Positions 1 to 9,216 of a DNA stretch of 64,000 nucleotides are shown piece by piece. This DNA is from JAPPHA01 sp963662705. Lineage in GTDB: Bacteria; Pseudomonadota; Alphaproteobacteria; Rhodobacterales; Rhodobacteraceae. Position 1 is the first letter of the stretch. Each line of letters begins with the position of its first letter. The notes beneath the pieces are model-generated. The model saw nothing but the letters and a program-made list of their open reading frames with translations, was not told the DNA's origin and made no database searches. The stretch lies in the NCBI GenBank assembly GCA_963662705.2, contig OY759767.1, positions 3,782,001 to 3,846,000 of the forward strand, given 5' to 3'. The translations under genes and the position numbers were made by a program.

Positions 1-188
1 GCGAAGAACTGGTCCTGGTCTTTGATGGTCAGTCAGGCGCGATCTCTCCTCCACGACCAGGCTCGATCGCACAATTCCTCATGCTCCAGTGGCTGTCGGG
101 GCACGTCTGAATCGCACGCTCATCTGCCCGCCGGCGAGAAAGGTCCAATTCCCGAATTCGATCCCCGATGCGTGGCAGCAAGGAGAGC
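1..188. other. Window edge, no gene recognised
   Basis: This stretch lies downstream of pheA. Short open frames exist on both strands, but none has a recognisable domain, a convincing ribosome binding site or a plausible composition. I see no RNA gene or repeat here. Confidence 0.5.
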
Positions 189-1034
189 CTACCTGCGCAG
201 CTCGATCGGGTAGACGCCAAGCACCTTCATGTGCGAGGTGAAGTATTTCAGTTCCTCAAGTGCACGGGCAAGTCGCGGCTCTTCCGGATGTCCGACCACG
301 TCTGCATAGAACTGGGTCGCCGTGAATGATCCATCGATCATGTAGCTTTCAAGCTTGACCATGTTGACCCCGTTTGTCGCGAACCCCCCGAGCGCCTTGT
401 AAAGAGCCGCCGGAAGATTTCGGACCGTAAAGACGAAGGTTGTCAAAACGGTACCTTCTTCCGGCGCGCTCAGATAGGGTTCGCGTGCCATCAGCAGAAA
501 ACGGGTCGTGTTGTGTTCGCGGTCCTCGACGTTTCTGACGAGAATGTCGAGCCCGTAGATTTCCGCGGCGAGGTCTGAAGCGAGAGCCGCGGTTTCCCGG
601 TTGTTCTCGGCCAGAACGAGTTCGGCCGACCCGGCCGTGTCGGCAGCGGGGACCGGCTTTATGTCGTTTCGAATCAGAAAGTCCCGACATTGTCCGAGAA
701 GGACGCTGTGGCTGAACGCCGTGCGGACATCGGACAGCTTGGAACCCTTGACACCGAGCAGGTTGATATTGATCCGGAGAAAATGCTCGCCAACGATGTG
801 AAGTCCCGATTCAGGAAGAAGCCGATGGATGTCGGCAACACGTCCATAGGTCGAGTTCTCAACCGGCAACATCGCGAGATCCGCCTTGTGATCGACCACG
901 GCCGCAATCGCCCCTTCAAAGGTATTGCATCCGACGGCATCGATTCTCTCGCCCATCTCGAGGCAGGCCTTGTGGGAATACGCCCCGGGAACACCCTGGT
1001 AGGCGATTGAATTCAGCATTGGCATGTGTTCCAT
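189..1034 (-). CDS. pheA: Prephenate dehydratase (monofunctional)
   Basis: Converts prephenate to phenylpyruvate, the committed step of phenylalanine synthesis in the cytoplasm. The protein is 281 aa, normal for the monofunctional bacterial enzyme. It opens with the periplasmic-binding-like dehydratase fold (AYQGVPGAYS near residue 10), carries the catalytic TTRF motif at about 176-179, and ends in an ACT regulatory domain. The ESRP phenylalanine-binding motif reads LESYM here (about 228), a variant I associate with alphaproteobacterial PheA. The ATG at 1034 was chosen because GGAGGAGG lies 4 nt upstream; the open frame extends further without a better start. It diverges from the cytochrome c gene, with about 140 bp between the two starts. 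Confidence 0.93.
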   Translation of the reverse strand: MEHMPMLNSIAYQGVPGAYSHKACLEMGERIDAVGCNTFEGAIAAVVDHKADLAMLPVENSTYGRVADIHRLLPESGLHIVGEHFLRININLLGVKGSKLSDVRTAFSHSVLLGQCRDFLIRNDIKPVPAADTAGSAELVLAENNRETAALASDLAAEIYGLDILVRNVEDREHNTTRFLLMAREPYLSAPEEGTVLTTFVFTVRNLPAALYKALGGFATNGVNMVKLESYMIDGSFTATQFYADVVGHPEEPRLARALEELKYFTSHMKVLGVYPIELRR

Positions 1035-1171
1035 GCGGCCTCCTCCACAAACGAAAATGCGAACCAAGTTCGCGGTTTCTACTCCTTGCAAGACATGAGC
1101 GAAAGACGGTAGAAGACCGCTGCCGGAATCTCCGGATACGTCAAAGAACCACCGTCAAGGTATGTCTTGCC

Positions 1172-1690
1172 ATGGATACAATGGATCTGACCAAGATCTT
1201 CGGTGCCTTGTGCGGATCGCTTCTTTTCCTATTGCTGGTCAACTGGGCCAGCGGGGCGATTTACGAGCCCGGCGGTGGCCATGGCGAAGGCAGCGATGAA
1301 GCGGCGTATGTCATCGAGGTCGAGGAAGAAGAAACCGTCACCGTCGGCGCGGACGGGCCGGATTTGCTCGAACTGATTGCGGCGGCCGATGTGGGACGCG
1401 GCAAGAGAGTTTTCACGAAGTGCAAGGCGTGCCACAAGCTTGAAGAAGGCGGCGTCAGTACGGGCCCGCATTTGTACAATGTCATCGGCAGGCCGGTCGC
1501 AAGCGTTGGCGAATTCGCATACTCGGGAGCACTGCAGACGTTGAGCGGGGAATGGGGATACGAGGAACTCGATGAATTCCTGACGAGACCGTCCGATTTC
1601 GCTCCTGGAACCAACATGAGTTTCGTCGGTCTCAAGAAACCCAAGGATCGGGCCAACGTGATCGCGTATCTTGAGAGCCTGAATCAGTAG
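1172..1690 (+). CDS. Membrane-anchored c-type cytochrome (CycM/c552-like)
   Basis: Predicted electron carrier on the periplasmic face of the inner membrane, probably passing electrons between the bc1 complex and a terminal oxidase as CycM does (inference). The protein is 172 aa. A single hydrophobic segment at about residues 10-30 acts as anchor, followed by an acidic linker rich in Glu and then a class I cytochrome c domain. The heme-binding site is CKACH at 84-88, and the likely distal ligand is the Met of GTNMSF at about 149. The ATG at 1172 was chosen because the anchor follows directly, although AAGG about 10 nt upstream is only a modest ribosome binding site. Confidence 0.88.
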   Translation: MDTMDLTKIFGALCGSLLFLLLVNWASGAIYEPGGGHGEGSDEAAYVIEVEEEETVTVGADGPDLLELIAAADVGRGKRVFTKCKACHKLEEGGVSTGPHLYNVIGRPVASVGEFAYSGALQTLSGEWGYEELDEFLTRPSDFAPGTNMSFVGLKKPKDRANVIAYLESLNQ

Positions 1691-2106
1691 GGGCAAGTCT
1701 ATCGCGGCCCTGACGGCTTCACTGCTGTCTGGACTCCTTACCCGGCTTCAGCCACGAGTGTGATGTATCGAGCTCCGGCTGACGCATAGGTCAGCCGCTT
1801 CTGTTGGATGATTCCGCCTTCCTTTCCCCGGACTCGCGGGTATCGGGAAGCCGGTGAACGGATCTCAGCAATGCCGTCCACAGGCGGACACCTGTTCGCG
1901 TAATGAACCACGTTGCGACCCCGGCTCGGAAGACCTGTTCGCGAGCGGCCTGTCTTGCCGCAGTACAAGTCCGTATTTCCTGGAATGACGATTGATTGTC
2001 CCGAATTGACCAAACTGCGCGTTGATCCTTTTCGGTTAAATGACTAGCATCTTCGGGTAGGCTTAACGGGTCGAATTTTTATTACCGGTCAGGAGGACGG
2101 CAAGTC
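1691..2106. other. Intergenic region upstream of yejA
   Basis: 416 bp with no recognisable gene. A 91-aa frame on the minus strand (1738-2013) has no domain I know and is probably chance. The right-hand end becomes AT-richer and likely carries the yej promoter. Confidence 0.5.
2022..2050 (+). promoter_or_regulatory. Candidate sigma70-like promoter of yejABEF
   Basis: TTGATC (2022-2027) and TAGCAT (2045-2050) are separated by 17 bp, in a local AT-rich stretch about 55 bp before the first candidate start of yejA. Both hexamers are imperfect matches to consensus, so this is tentative. Confidence 0.3.
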
Positions 2107-4044
2107 ATGGTCAAGGTACGAAAGTCCCAGGAGAAGTCAAAATTGGCAGGGAAGACCATGGGATGGGGTTCCCCCGGACATGGGAAACGCACCAGGATGC
2201 CAAGCCCGGCCATCCGCCTTGGTTCGATCGCCGGAGTCGTACTTGCTCTTGCCGCGACCACCGTCGCAACTGCGGAAGAGGTCGTGATCAAGTCACACGG
2301 AATATCGACATTCGGTGAACTCAAGTACGAGGAAGGATTCCCCCACCTTGATTACGTCAACCCGGACGCCCCGGTGGGAGGAACGTTTTCGACGTGGGGT
2401 TTCGGCACGTTCGACAGCCTCAGCCCCTACATTCTCAAGGGGCAGTCGGCACCATTGTCCTCGGTATTCTTTGAATCCCTGATGACCGGGACGGCAGACG
2501 AGCCCGACTCCCTTTACGGGTTGCTTGCCGAGAGCATCGAATACCCCGAGAGCCGTCAATGGGCGACCTTCAACCTGCGCCCGGAAGCGAAGTTTTCCGA
2601 CGGGACCCCGGTGACGGCCGACGACGTCGTCTTTTCCTTCAATGTCCTCATCGAAAAGGGCCGGCCGATCTACAAGACGACGTTCAGCGATTTCGAGAAG
2701 ATCGAAGCGCTTGGTCCGTTGAGAGTCAAGTTCACCTTCAAGGAAGGGGTCAACACGCGCGAACTTCCTCAAGCAGCGGCCGGGCTTCCTGTATTCTCGA
2801 AGGCCTATTACGCGGATCGGGACTTTGCGGAAAGCACGCTTGAACCTCCGCTGGGTTCCAGCCGGTACGTACTCGATCGGGTGATTCCCGGGAAAACCGT
2901 CGTCTACAAACGCAGGGACGATTACTGGGGCAAGGACCTCAACATCAATATCGGCCGCGAGAACTTCGAATACATTCGCGTCGAGATGTTTGCCGACTAC
3001 ACGTCCGCATTCGAAGCCTTCAAGGGAGGCGTCTACCATTTCAGGGAAGAGTTCTTTTCCAAGCTCTGGGCGACGTCGTACGACTTCCCGGCGATCGAAA
3101 AAGGCTGGGTGGTTCGCGCAACCCTCCCCGATGGACGCCCATCCGGAACACAGGGATTCTGGCTCAACACACGCCGGGAGAAACTCAAGGATCCGCGGGT
3201 GCGGGAAGCACTCGGGCTGATGTTCAACTTCGAATGGTCAAACAAGACACTTTTCTACGGCCTGTATGACCGGACGGACAGTTTCTGGGAAAACTCGCAC
3301 CTGCAGGCCGAGGGAATGCCGCCCGAAGACGAACTGGCCATTCTCGAACCGCTACGGGAACACCTTCCCGAGTCGGTCTTTACCGAACCGGCGTGGACCC
3401 CTCACGTGTCCAGGCCGGATCAGTTGGACCGGTCCGCAGTGCGCAAGGCCGGCAAACTCCTCGACGAGGCCGGCTGGACACTCCAGGACGGCATTCGCAA
3501 GAACTCGGCCGGCGAGGTCCTCGGCATTACGGTTCTCAATGATTCTCCTTCATTCGAGAGAATCATCAACCCGTGGATAGAAAATCTCAAGAAGCTGGGG
3601 GTGGACGCCGATCACCGAATGGTCGATGCGGCACAGGCAACCGAACTGACCAAGGTATTCGACTTTGACGTCACGGTTGCCCGTTTCGTCATGTCATTGA
3701 CGCCAGGACTCGAGTTGCGGTCGATATTCAGCAGTGAGTCCGCCGTCACGGACGACTCATCGAACCTCTCCGGCGTTGCCAACCCCGCGGTCGACGCCCT
3801 GCTCGATGCCATCGAAGGCGCCGAGGACCGGGAGTCCCTCAATTCCGCGGTTCGTGCGCTCGACCGAAGTCTCCGCGCGATGCACATCTGGATTCCCCAG
3901 TGGTACAAGGGCTCGCACAACCTCGCGTACTTCGACTACTACGAACATCCCGAAACCCTGCCGCCCTATGCGCTCGGTGAAGCGGATTTCTGGTGGTACA
4001 ACGCCGAAAAGGCCGAAAAACTGAAGGCTGACGGCGCGTTCTGA
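2107..4044 (+). CDS. yejA: Peptide ABC transporter, substrate-binding protein (YejA type)
   Basis: Periplasmic family 5 solute-binding protein that delivers oligopeptides or microcin-C-like compounds to YejBEF. It is 645 aa as drawn, a usual size for YejA. A long basic N-terminus precedes a hydrophobic stretch ending in ATA|EE near residue 56, which reads as a signal peptide. The start is uncertain. ATG 2107 has AGGAGG 10 nt upstream, but Met at 2197 begins a more conventional signal peptide. The body is typical SBP_bac_5, with LRPEAKFSDGTPVTADDVVF near residue 160. It is first in a tight operon; yejB starts 4 nt after its stop. Confidence 0.9.
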   Translation: MVKVRKSQEKSKLAGKTMGWGSPGHGKRTRMPSPAIRLGSIAGVVLALAATTVATAEEVVIKSHGISTFGELKYEEGFPHLDYVNPDAPVGGTFSTWGFGTFDSLSPYILKGQSAPLSSVFFESLMTGTADEPDSLYGLLAESIEYPESRQWATFNLRPEAKFSDGTPVTADDVVFSFNVLIEKGRPIYKTTFSDFEKIEALGPLRVKFTFKEGVNTRELPQAAAGLPVFSKAYYADRDFAESTLEPPLGSSRYVLDRVIPGKTVVYKRRDDYWGKDLNINIGRENFEYIRVEMFADYTSAFEAFKGGVYHFREEFFSKLWATSYDFPAIEKGWVVRATLPDGRPSGTQGFWLNTRREKLKDPRVREALGLMFNFEWSNKTLFYGLYDRTDSFWENSHLQAEGMPPEDELAILEPLREHLPESVFTEPAWTPHVSRPDQLDRSAVRKAGKLLDEAGWTLQDGIRKNSAGEVLGITVLNDSPSFERIINPWIENLKKLGVDADHRMVDAAQATELTKVFDFDVTVARFVMSLTPGLELRSIFSSESAVTDDSSNLSGVANPAVDALLDAIEGAEDRESLNSAVRALDRSLRAMHIWIPQWYKGSHNLAYFDYYEHPETLPPYALGEADFWWYNAEKAEKLKADGAF

Positions 4045-4048
4045 CAGG

Positions 4049-5125
4049 ATGGGCTCATATGTCCTGAGGCGGCTATTCCTCATGATCCCGACCCTGTTCG
4101 GGATCATGGTCATCAATTTTGTCCTGGTACAGTTCCTCCCCGGGGGACCGATCGAACAGATCCTCTCGCAGCTGGAAGAGGAATCGTCGGCGACCGCCCG
4201 GATTGCCGGCGGAACGTTCGAGGCCGGAGGCCGCGAAGACACCGGTTACCAGGGCGCGCGCGGGTTGCCTGAAGACTTCATCAAGGATCTCGAAAAACAG
4301 TTCGGTTTCGACAAACCTCCGGTGGAGCGATTCTTCCTCATGATGGGGAACTACCTGAGGTTCGATTTCGGTGAGAGTTACTTCCGGTCCATCACGGTTG
4401 TCGACCTTGTTCTCGAGAAGATGCCCGTTTCCATATCGCTCGGCCTCTGGTCGACGCTGCTTTCCTATCTTGTCTCGATTCCCCTTGGCATCCGGAAAGC
4501 GGTTCGGGACGGAACGCGGTTCGACACCTGGACGTCGGGAGCCATAATCTTCGCCTATGCGATTCCGGGGTTCCTGTTTGCCATTCTTCTGCTGGTCTTG
4601 CTTGCAGGCGGCTCCTACTACCAGATTTTTCCTCTACGCGGCCTGACATCCGACAACTTTTCCGAGCTTTCGCTGATCGGCAAGGTTGCAGACTACTTCT
4701 GGCACATCACGCTGCCGGTCGTCGCCTCGACAATCAGCGCATTTGCCACGCTCACTCTTCTGACCAAGAACAGTTTTCTCGAAGAGATCAGGAAGCAGTA
4801 CGTCATGACCGCACGGGCCAAGGGGCTGACCGACGGCAGGGTGCTCTACGGCCATGTCTTCCGCAACGCGATGCTGATCATCATCTCCGGCTTTCCCGCG
4901 CTGTTCATAGGGATTTTCTTTTCCGGATCACTGATCATCGAAATCGTGTTCTCGCTCGACGGCCTCGGCCGCCTCGGTTTCGAGGCCGCCGTCAACCGTG
5001 ACTATCCGGTGCTCTTCGCGACTCTCTATGTCTTTGGCCTGATCGGTTTGCTGGTGAACCTCATTTCCGACCTGACCTATGTCTGGGTCGATCCGCGGAT
5101 CGACTTCGAGACCAGGGAAACCTGA
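4049..5125 (+). CDS. yejB: Peptide ABC transporter permease (YejB type)
   Basis: Inner-membrane permease subunit of the YejABEF importer, 358 aa. It has the DppB/OppB-like N-terminal helix, a periplasmic loop, and a BPD_transp_1 domain with the cytoplasmic EAA loop (YVMTARAKGL, about residues 250-260) that contacts the ATPase. Its start lies 4 nt after the yejA stop and yejE starts 2 nt after its own stop, so translational coupling is likely. The gene order A-B-E-F is the standard one. Confidence 0.93.
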   Translation: MGSYVLRRLFLMIPTLFGIMVINFVLVQFLPGGPIEQILSQLEEESSATARIAGGTFEAGGREDTGYQGARGLPEDFIKDLEKQFGFDKPPVERFFLMMGNYLRFDFGESYFRSITVVDLVLEKMPVSISLGLWSTLLSYLVSIPLGIRKAVRDGTRFDTWTSGAIIFAYAIPGFLFAILLLVLLAGGSYYQIFPLRGLTSDNFSELSLIGKVADYFWHITLPVVASTISAFATLTLLTKNSFLEEIRKQYVMTARAKGLTDGRVLYGHVFRNAMLIIISGFPALFIGIFFSGSLIIEIVFSLDGLGRLGFEAAVNRDYPVLFATLYVFGLIGLLVNLISDLTYVWVDPRIDFETRET

Positions 5126-5127
5126 GA

Positions 5128-6240
5128 ATGGGCCTGCTCACCACACCGCTGGCCCGGCGCAGATGGCAGAATTTCCGTTCGAACCGCCGCGCCTTCTGGT
5201 CGCTTTGGATATTCGGGATCATCTTCCTCATCTGCCTGTTCGCGGAGATCTTCGCCAACGACCGGCCATTGCTCGTCTCGTATCGCGGGGAATTCTACAC
5301 GCCAGCCTTCAGATTCTATGCCGAAACCGATTTCGGAGGGGAGTTCGAGACCGAGGCCGAATACCCTTCATCCGAGGTCAAGTGCCTGATCAAGACCGGC
5401 GGATTGGACGCGTGCCTCGACGACCCGGACGGAACTTTGCTCGATGGCGAGGATGGTTTCGTTGGCGGCAAGGCGGTCAATTCGGGCTGGATCCTCTGGC
5501 CGCCCATTCCATACAGTTTCAACACCATCAATTACGACGTGGAAACGGCGCCATCGCCCCCCGACGACAACCATATTCTCGGAACCGATGATCAAACCCG
5601 GGACGTTGTTGCACGCATCATCTATGGATTTCGCATATCGACTCTGTTTGCCTTCGTCGTTGTCGTCGTATCGTCGGTTGCCGGAATTGTCGCGGGCGCC
5701 TCGATGGGTTATTTTGGCGGCTGGGTGGATCTCCTGTTTCAAAGGATCGTCGAGATTTGGGCCAACATTCCGAGCCTGTACATCATCATCATCGTATCCG
5801 CCCTCTTCACGATGAACTTCACGCTCCTGACACTGCTGATCGCCCTGTTCAGCTGGACATCACTCGTCGGGGTCGTCCGCGCCGAGTTTCTCCGGGCGCG
5901 TAACTTCGAATACACCAGGGCGGCCCGGGCGCTGGGGGTCAACGACTGGACCATCATGTTCCGCCATCTGCTGCCGAACGCGATGGTCGCGACCCTGACC
6001 TTGCTGCCGTTTCTCGTGACGGGAGCAATAGGCGGTCTCGCATCGCTTGATTTTCTCGGATTCGGCCTGCCGCCTTCCTACCCGTCGCTCGGCGAACTGG
6101 CCTTGCAAGCCAAGCAGAACCTCCAGGCGCCCTGGCTCGGGTTCGCGGCATTTTTCACCTTTGCGATCATGCTGTCATTGCTGGTCTTCATCTTCGAGGG
6201 CGTACGGGACGCATTCGATCCAAGAAAGACATTCGAGTGA
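5128..6240 (+). CDS. yejE: Peptide ABC transporter permease (YejE type)
   Basis: Second inner-membrane permease, 370 aa. A cytoplasmic N-terminus and first helix are followed by a long periplasmic insert (about residues 50-160) typical of YejE, then a BPD_transp_1 domain whose EAA loop reads YTRAARALGV near residue 257. The stop codon overlaps the GTG start of yejF in a GTGA overlap. It pairs with YejB to form the channel. Confidence 0.93.
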   Translation: MGLLTTPLARRRWQNFRSNRRAFWSLWIFGIIFLICLFAEIFANDRPLLVSYRGEFYTPAFRFYAETDFGGEFETEAEYPSSEVKCLIKTGGLDACLDDPDGTLLDGEDGFVGGKAVNSGWILWPPIPYSFNTINYDVETAPSPPDDNHILGTDDQTRDVVARIIYGFRISTLFAFVVVVVSSVAGIVAGASMGYFGGWVDLLFQRIVEIWANIPSLYIIIIVSALFTMNFTLLTLLIALFSWTSLVGVVRAEFLRARNFEYTRAARALGVNDWTIMFRHLLPNAMVATLTLLPFLVTGAIGGLASLDFLGFGLPPSYPSLGELALQAKQNLQAPWLGFAAFFTFAIMLSLLVFIFEGVRDAFDPRKTFE

Positions 6241-7841
6241 GCGCGCCCATCCTTTCGGTCAGTGACCTGTCCGTTCGTTTCGGGCCGAACGCGCCGGTCG
6301 TTGACAGGGTATCGTTCGACATTTTTCCCGGCGAAACCCTGGCAATCGTCGGAGAGAGCGGCTCCGGCAAGTCCGTGACTGCGCTGTCGACGGTCGGCCT
6401 TCTTCCCGAAAACGCCTTCCGATCAGGCACGGTGACGTTTCGCGGGACTGACCTGATAGCTGCCGATGAGCGAACGCTTCGCCGGATCCGCGGAAATGCG
6501 ATCAGTTTCATTTTCCAGGAACCGATGACGTCACTCAATCCTCTTCACACCATCAGCCGGCAGATTGGCGAGAGCCTTGCCGTGCACCAGGGCCTCACCG
6601 GAAAGGGCGCCCGTGACCGGATCGTGGCCTTGCTGAACCGGGTCGGCATCCACGAGCCTGAAAGCCGCCTCAACGACTATCCGCACCAACTCTCCGGAGG
6701 GCAGCGTCAACGCGTCATGATTGCCATGTCACTGGCAAACCAGCCTGCACTCCTGATTGCCGATGAACCGACGACTGCTCTCGATGTGACGATACAGGCG
6801 CAGATTCTCGACCTTCTTTCAGAGGTTCAGAAGTCCGAGCACATGAGTCTCCTCTTCATCACTCATGACCTGACGATCGTCGAGAAATTCTCCGACCGTG
6901 TCTGTGTCATGCAGGCGGGCCAAATCGTGGAACAGGGAGAGACGCGGAGAATCTTCGAACGACCGGAACACCCGTACACGCAGCAGCTTCTCTCGGCAGA
7001 GCCCACCGGATCACCGCCACCTGTCGCTCCCAACGCCAAGACCATTGTCACGACCGAAAGCCTTCGCGTCTGGTTTCCGGTAACGCGCGGCCTGCTGAAA
7101 AGAACCGTAGGTCACATCAAGGCTGTGAACGGCGCGACCATCAGGATTCGCGCAGGAGAGACGATCGGTATTGTCGGAGAAAGCGGGTCCGGGAAGACAA
7201 CGCTGGCGCTGGCGATCATGCGGCTCATCACGTCAGACGGCCCGGTGACATTCATGGGCCGAAACATCCAGGGGATGCGTAACAAGACCCTCAGGCCGTT
7301 ACGGGCGGCGATGCAGATCGTGTTCCAGGACCCGTACGGATCTCTCAGCCCAAGAATGACCATCCGGCAGATCGTTTCGGAGGGGCTCCTGGTTCACGGT
7401 TCCTGGAGCGACGATGTGATCGACCAGAAGGTGTCGGAGATTCTGCTGGAAGTCGGTCTCGACCCATCCATGGCGGATCGTTATCCGCACGAATTCTCCG
7501 GGGGACAACGGCAACGCATCGCGGTTGCGCGCGCCATGGTGCTGCGGCCCTCCCTGGTGGTTCTCGACGAACCGACCTCTGCGCTTGATCGTACGGTCCA
7601 GGTCCAGATCATCGAGTTGCTACGGGATTTTCAGCGGGAATACGGTATCGCGTACCTGTTTATCAGCCATGATCTGAAAGTCGTCCGCTCGCTCAGTCAC
7701 CGGGTCCTGGTCATGTATCGCGGCGATGTCGTCGAATCCGGCTCCGTCGACAAGATCTTTGATCACCCGAAAACCGACTATACAAAATCGCTCATGGCGG
7801 CGGCAATCGACCTGCGCGTCGAAGTGGGTGCTTCCGAGTAA
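6237..7841 (+). CDS. yejF: Peptide ABC transporter, duplicated ATPase (YejF type)
   Basis: Cytoplasmic ATPase with two ABC domains fused in one 534-aa chain, as in YejF. The N-terminal half has Walker A GESGSGKS, signature LSGGQRQR and Walker B LLIADEPT. The C-terminal half has GESGSGKT, FSGGQRQR and LVVLDEPT. Both halves end in the oligopeptide-binding extension that usually follows OppD/OppF-type domains. It starts at GTG 6237, overlapping yejE by 4 nt, and completes the operon. The hipO-like gene downstream is convergent, about 190 bp away. Confidence 0.94.
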   Translation: MSAPILSVSDLSVRFGPNAPVVDRVSFDIFPGETLAIVGESGSGKSVTALSTVGLLPENAFRSGTVTFRGTDLIAADERTLRRIRGNAISFIFQEPMTSLNPLHTISRQIGESLAVHQGLTGKGARDRIVALLNRVGIHEPESRLNDYPHQLSGGQRQRVMIAMSLANQPALLIADEPTTALDVTIQAQILDLLSEVQKSEHMSLLFITHDLTIVEKFSDRVCVMQAGQIVEQGETRRIFERPEHPYTQQLLSAEPTGSPPPVAPNAKTIVTTESLRVWFPVTRGLLKRTVGHIKAVNGATIRIRAGETIGIVGESGSGKTTLALAIMRLITSDGPVTFMGRNIQGMRNKTLRPLRAAMQIVFQDPYGSLSPRMTIRQIVSEGLLVHGSWSDDVIDQKVSEILLEVGLDPSMADRYPHEFSGGQRQRIAVARAMVLRPSLVVLDEPTSALDRTVQVQIIELLRDFQREYGIAYLFISHDLKVVRSLSHRVLVMYRGDVVESGSVDKIFDHPKTDYTKSLMAAAIDLRVEVGASE

Positions 7842-8031
7842 GCGCCCTGGCTATCCGCTTCACCGGCGTGCCGGCAATTCTCCGGATCGCGTCAAAGTGC
7901 CTCGGTCCGGACAGGTGTTTCCGTTTCAGTCCCGCGAGGGAACAGACCGCGGCAACCGGTTTCGGGATCCCGGGCGGTGAATTCGACACCGGACAAACGA
8001 CGTCGGAGCATCACGCCATGCTTCAACCGGA

Positions 8032-9198
8032 TCAGGCGGCAGGCATGCGCGTTTCGACCAACTCGGCCCAGTAGGACGAACCAGCAGGAATGATTTCATC
8101 ATTGAAGTCATAATTCGGATTGTGAACCGGTGCCGAGTCGCCGTTTCCGATCAGGATATATGAACCGGGACGGGCCTCCAGCATGTACGAGAAGTCTTCG
8201 GCTCCCATCAACGGAGGATTTTCTTCCGTGGCCTGGCCCGTAATTCTTTCTGCGACCTCGGCGGCAAATCCTGTTTCCCGCTCGGAATTCACCATGACCG
8301 GATAACCACGCTCGTATTCGGTCACCGCTTCCGCACCGAACGCCTCGGCGGTCCGTGAGGCAATCTCTCCAATCCGCTTCTCGGCAAGGTCCCTCACCTT
8401 CTCGATCAGCGAACGGACCGTTCCCTTGAGGATCACCTCCTGCGGAAGAACGTTGTAGGCATCACTCCCGGTTCGAAAACTGCATACAGAAACGACAACC
8501 GAGTGAAGCGGATCGACATTTCGAGACGCGATGGATTGCAATGCCAGGACGATGTGCGCGGCAACGACCGTCGTATCGACTCCCTTGTGCGGTTGCGCAG
8601 CATGCCCGCCCTTGCCCTTGACGACAATCGTGAATTGGTCGGCGGCCGCGAAGAAGGCTCCAGTTCGAATGGCAAATGTGCCTGTTTCCAGTCCCGGCAT
8701 GTTGTGCAGGCCGTAAACTTCCTGGATGTTGAAACGATCCATGAGGCCGTCGTCGACCATGACCTGGCCACCGCCGCCGCCTTCTTCGGCCGGCTGGAAA
8801 ATAACCACCGCGGTGCCGTCGAAATTCCTGGTTTCCGCCAGGTATTTCGCGGCGCCCAGCAGCATTGCCGTGTGTCCGTCATGCCCGCACGCATGCATGC
8901 TTTCCTCAGTCCGGGACGCATAGTCCAGTCCGGTCGTTTCCTGCATCGGCAGCGCGTCCATGTCGGCCCTGAGCCCGACAACCAGTCCGTTTCCGTCGGT
9001 CTTGCCCTTGATGACCCCAACCACGCCGGTCTTTCCGATGCCCGTTGCGACCTCGTCACAGCCGAATTCCGACAACTTGTCGGCAACAAGCGCAGATGTC
9101 CTGTGGGTATCGAACAACAGTTCCGGGTTCTGGTGAATGTCCCGGCGCCAGCCGGTGATTTCCTCATGAAGATCGGCGAGGCGGTTCTTGATGGGCAT
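8032..9198 (-). CDS. M20D amidohydrolase (hippurate/N-acyl amino acid hydrolase-like)
   Basis: Predicted cytoplasmic metallo-amidohydrolase that frees amino acids from N-acyl or amide-linked conjugates. It is 388 aa, the family's usual length. Metal-binding and catalytic motifs are present: RADMDALP, HACGHDGHTAM near residue 102, QPAEEGGGG near 133, and GAEDFSYM toward the C-terminus. It follows an ArgE-like M20 gene by 18 bp and is probably cotranscribed with it. The true substrate cannot be read from sequence; the family covers hippurate, N-acetyl-amino acids, auxin conjugates and diaminopimelate derivatives. Confidence 0.85.
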   Translation of the reverse strand: MPIKNRLADLHEEITGWRRDIHQNPELLFDTHRTSALVADKLSEFGCDEVATGIGKTGVVGVIKGKTDGNGLVVGLRADMDALPMQETTGLDYASRTEESMHACGHDGHTAMLLGAAKYLAETRNFDGTAVVIFQPAEEGGGGGQVMVDDGLMDRFNIQEVYGLHNMPGLETGTFAIRTGAFFAAADQFTIVVKGKGGHAAQPHKGVDTTVVAAHIVLALQSIASRNVDPLHSVVVSVCSFRTGSDAYNVLPQEVILKGTVRSLIEKVRDLAEKRIGEIASRTAEAFGAEAVTEYERGYPVMVNSERETGFAAEVAERITGQATEENPPLMGAEDFSYMLEARPGSYILIGNGDSAPVHNPNYDFNDEIIPAGSSYWAELVETRMPAA

Positions 9199-9216
9199 GG
9201 CTTGACTGTCCTCCTC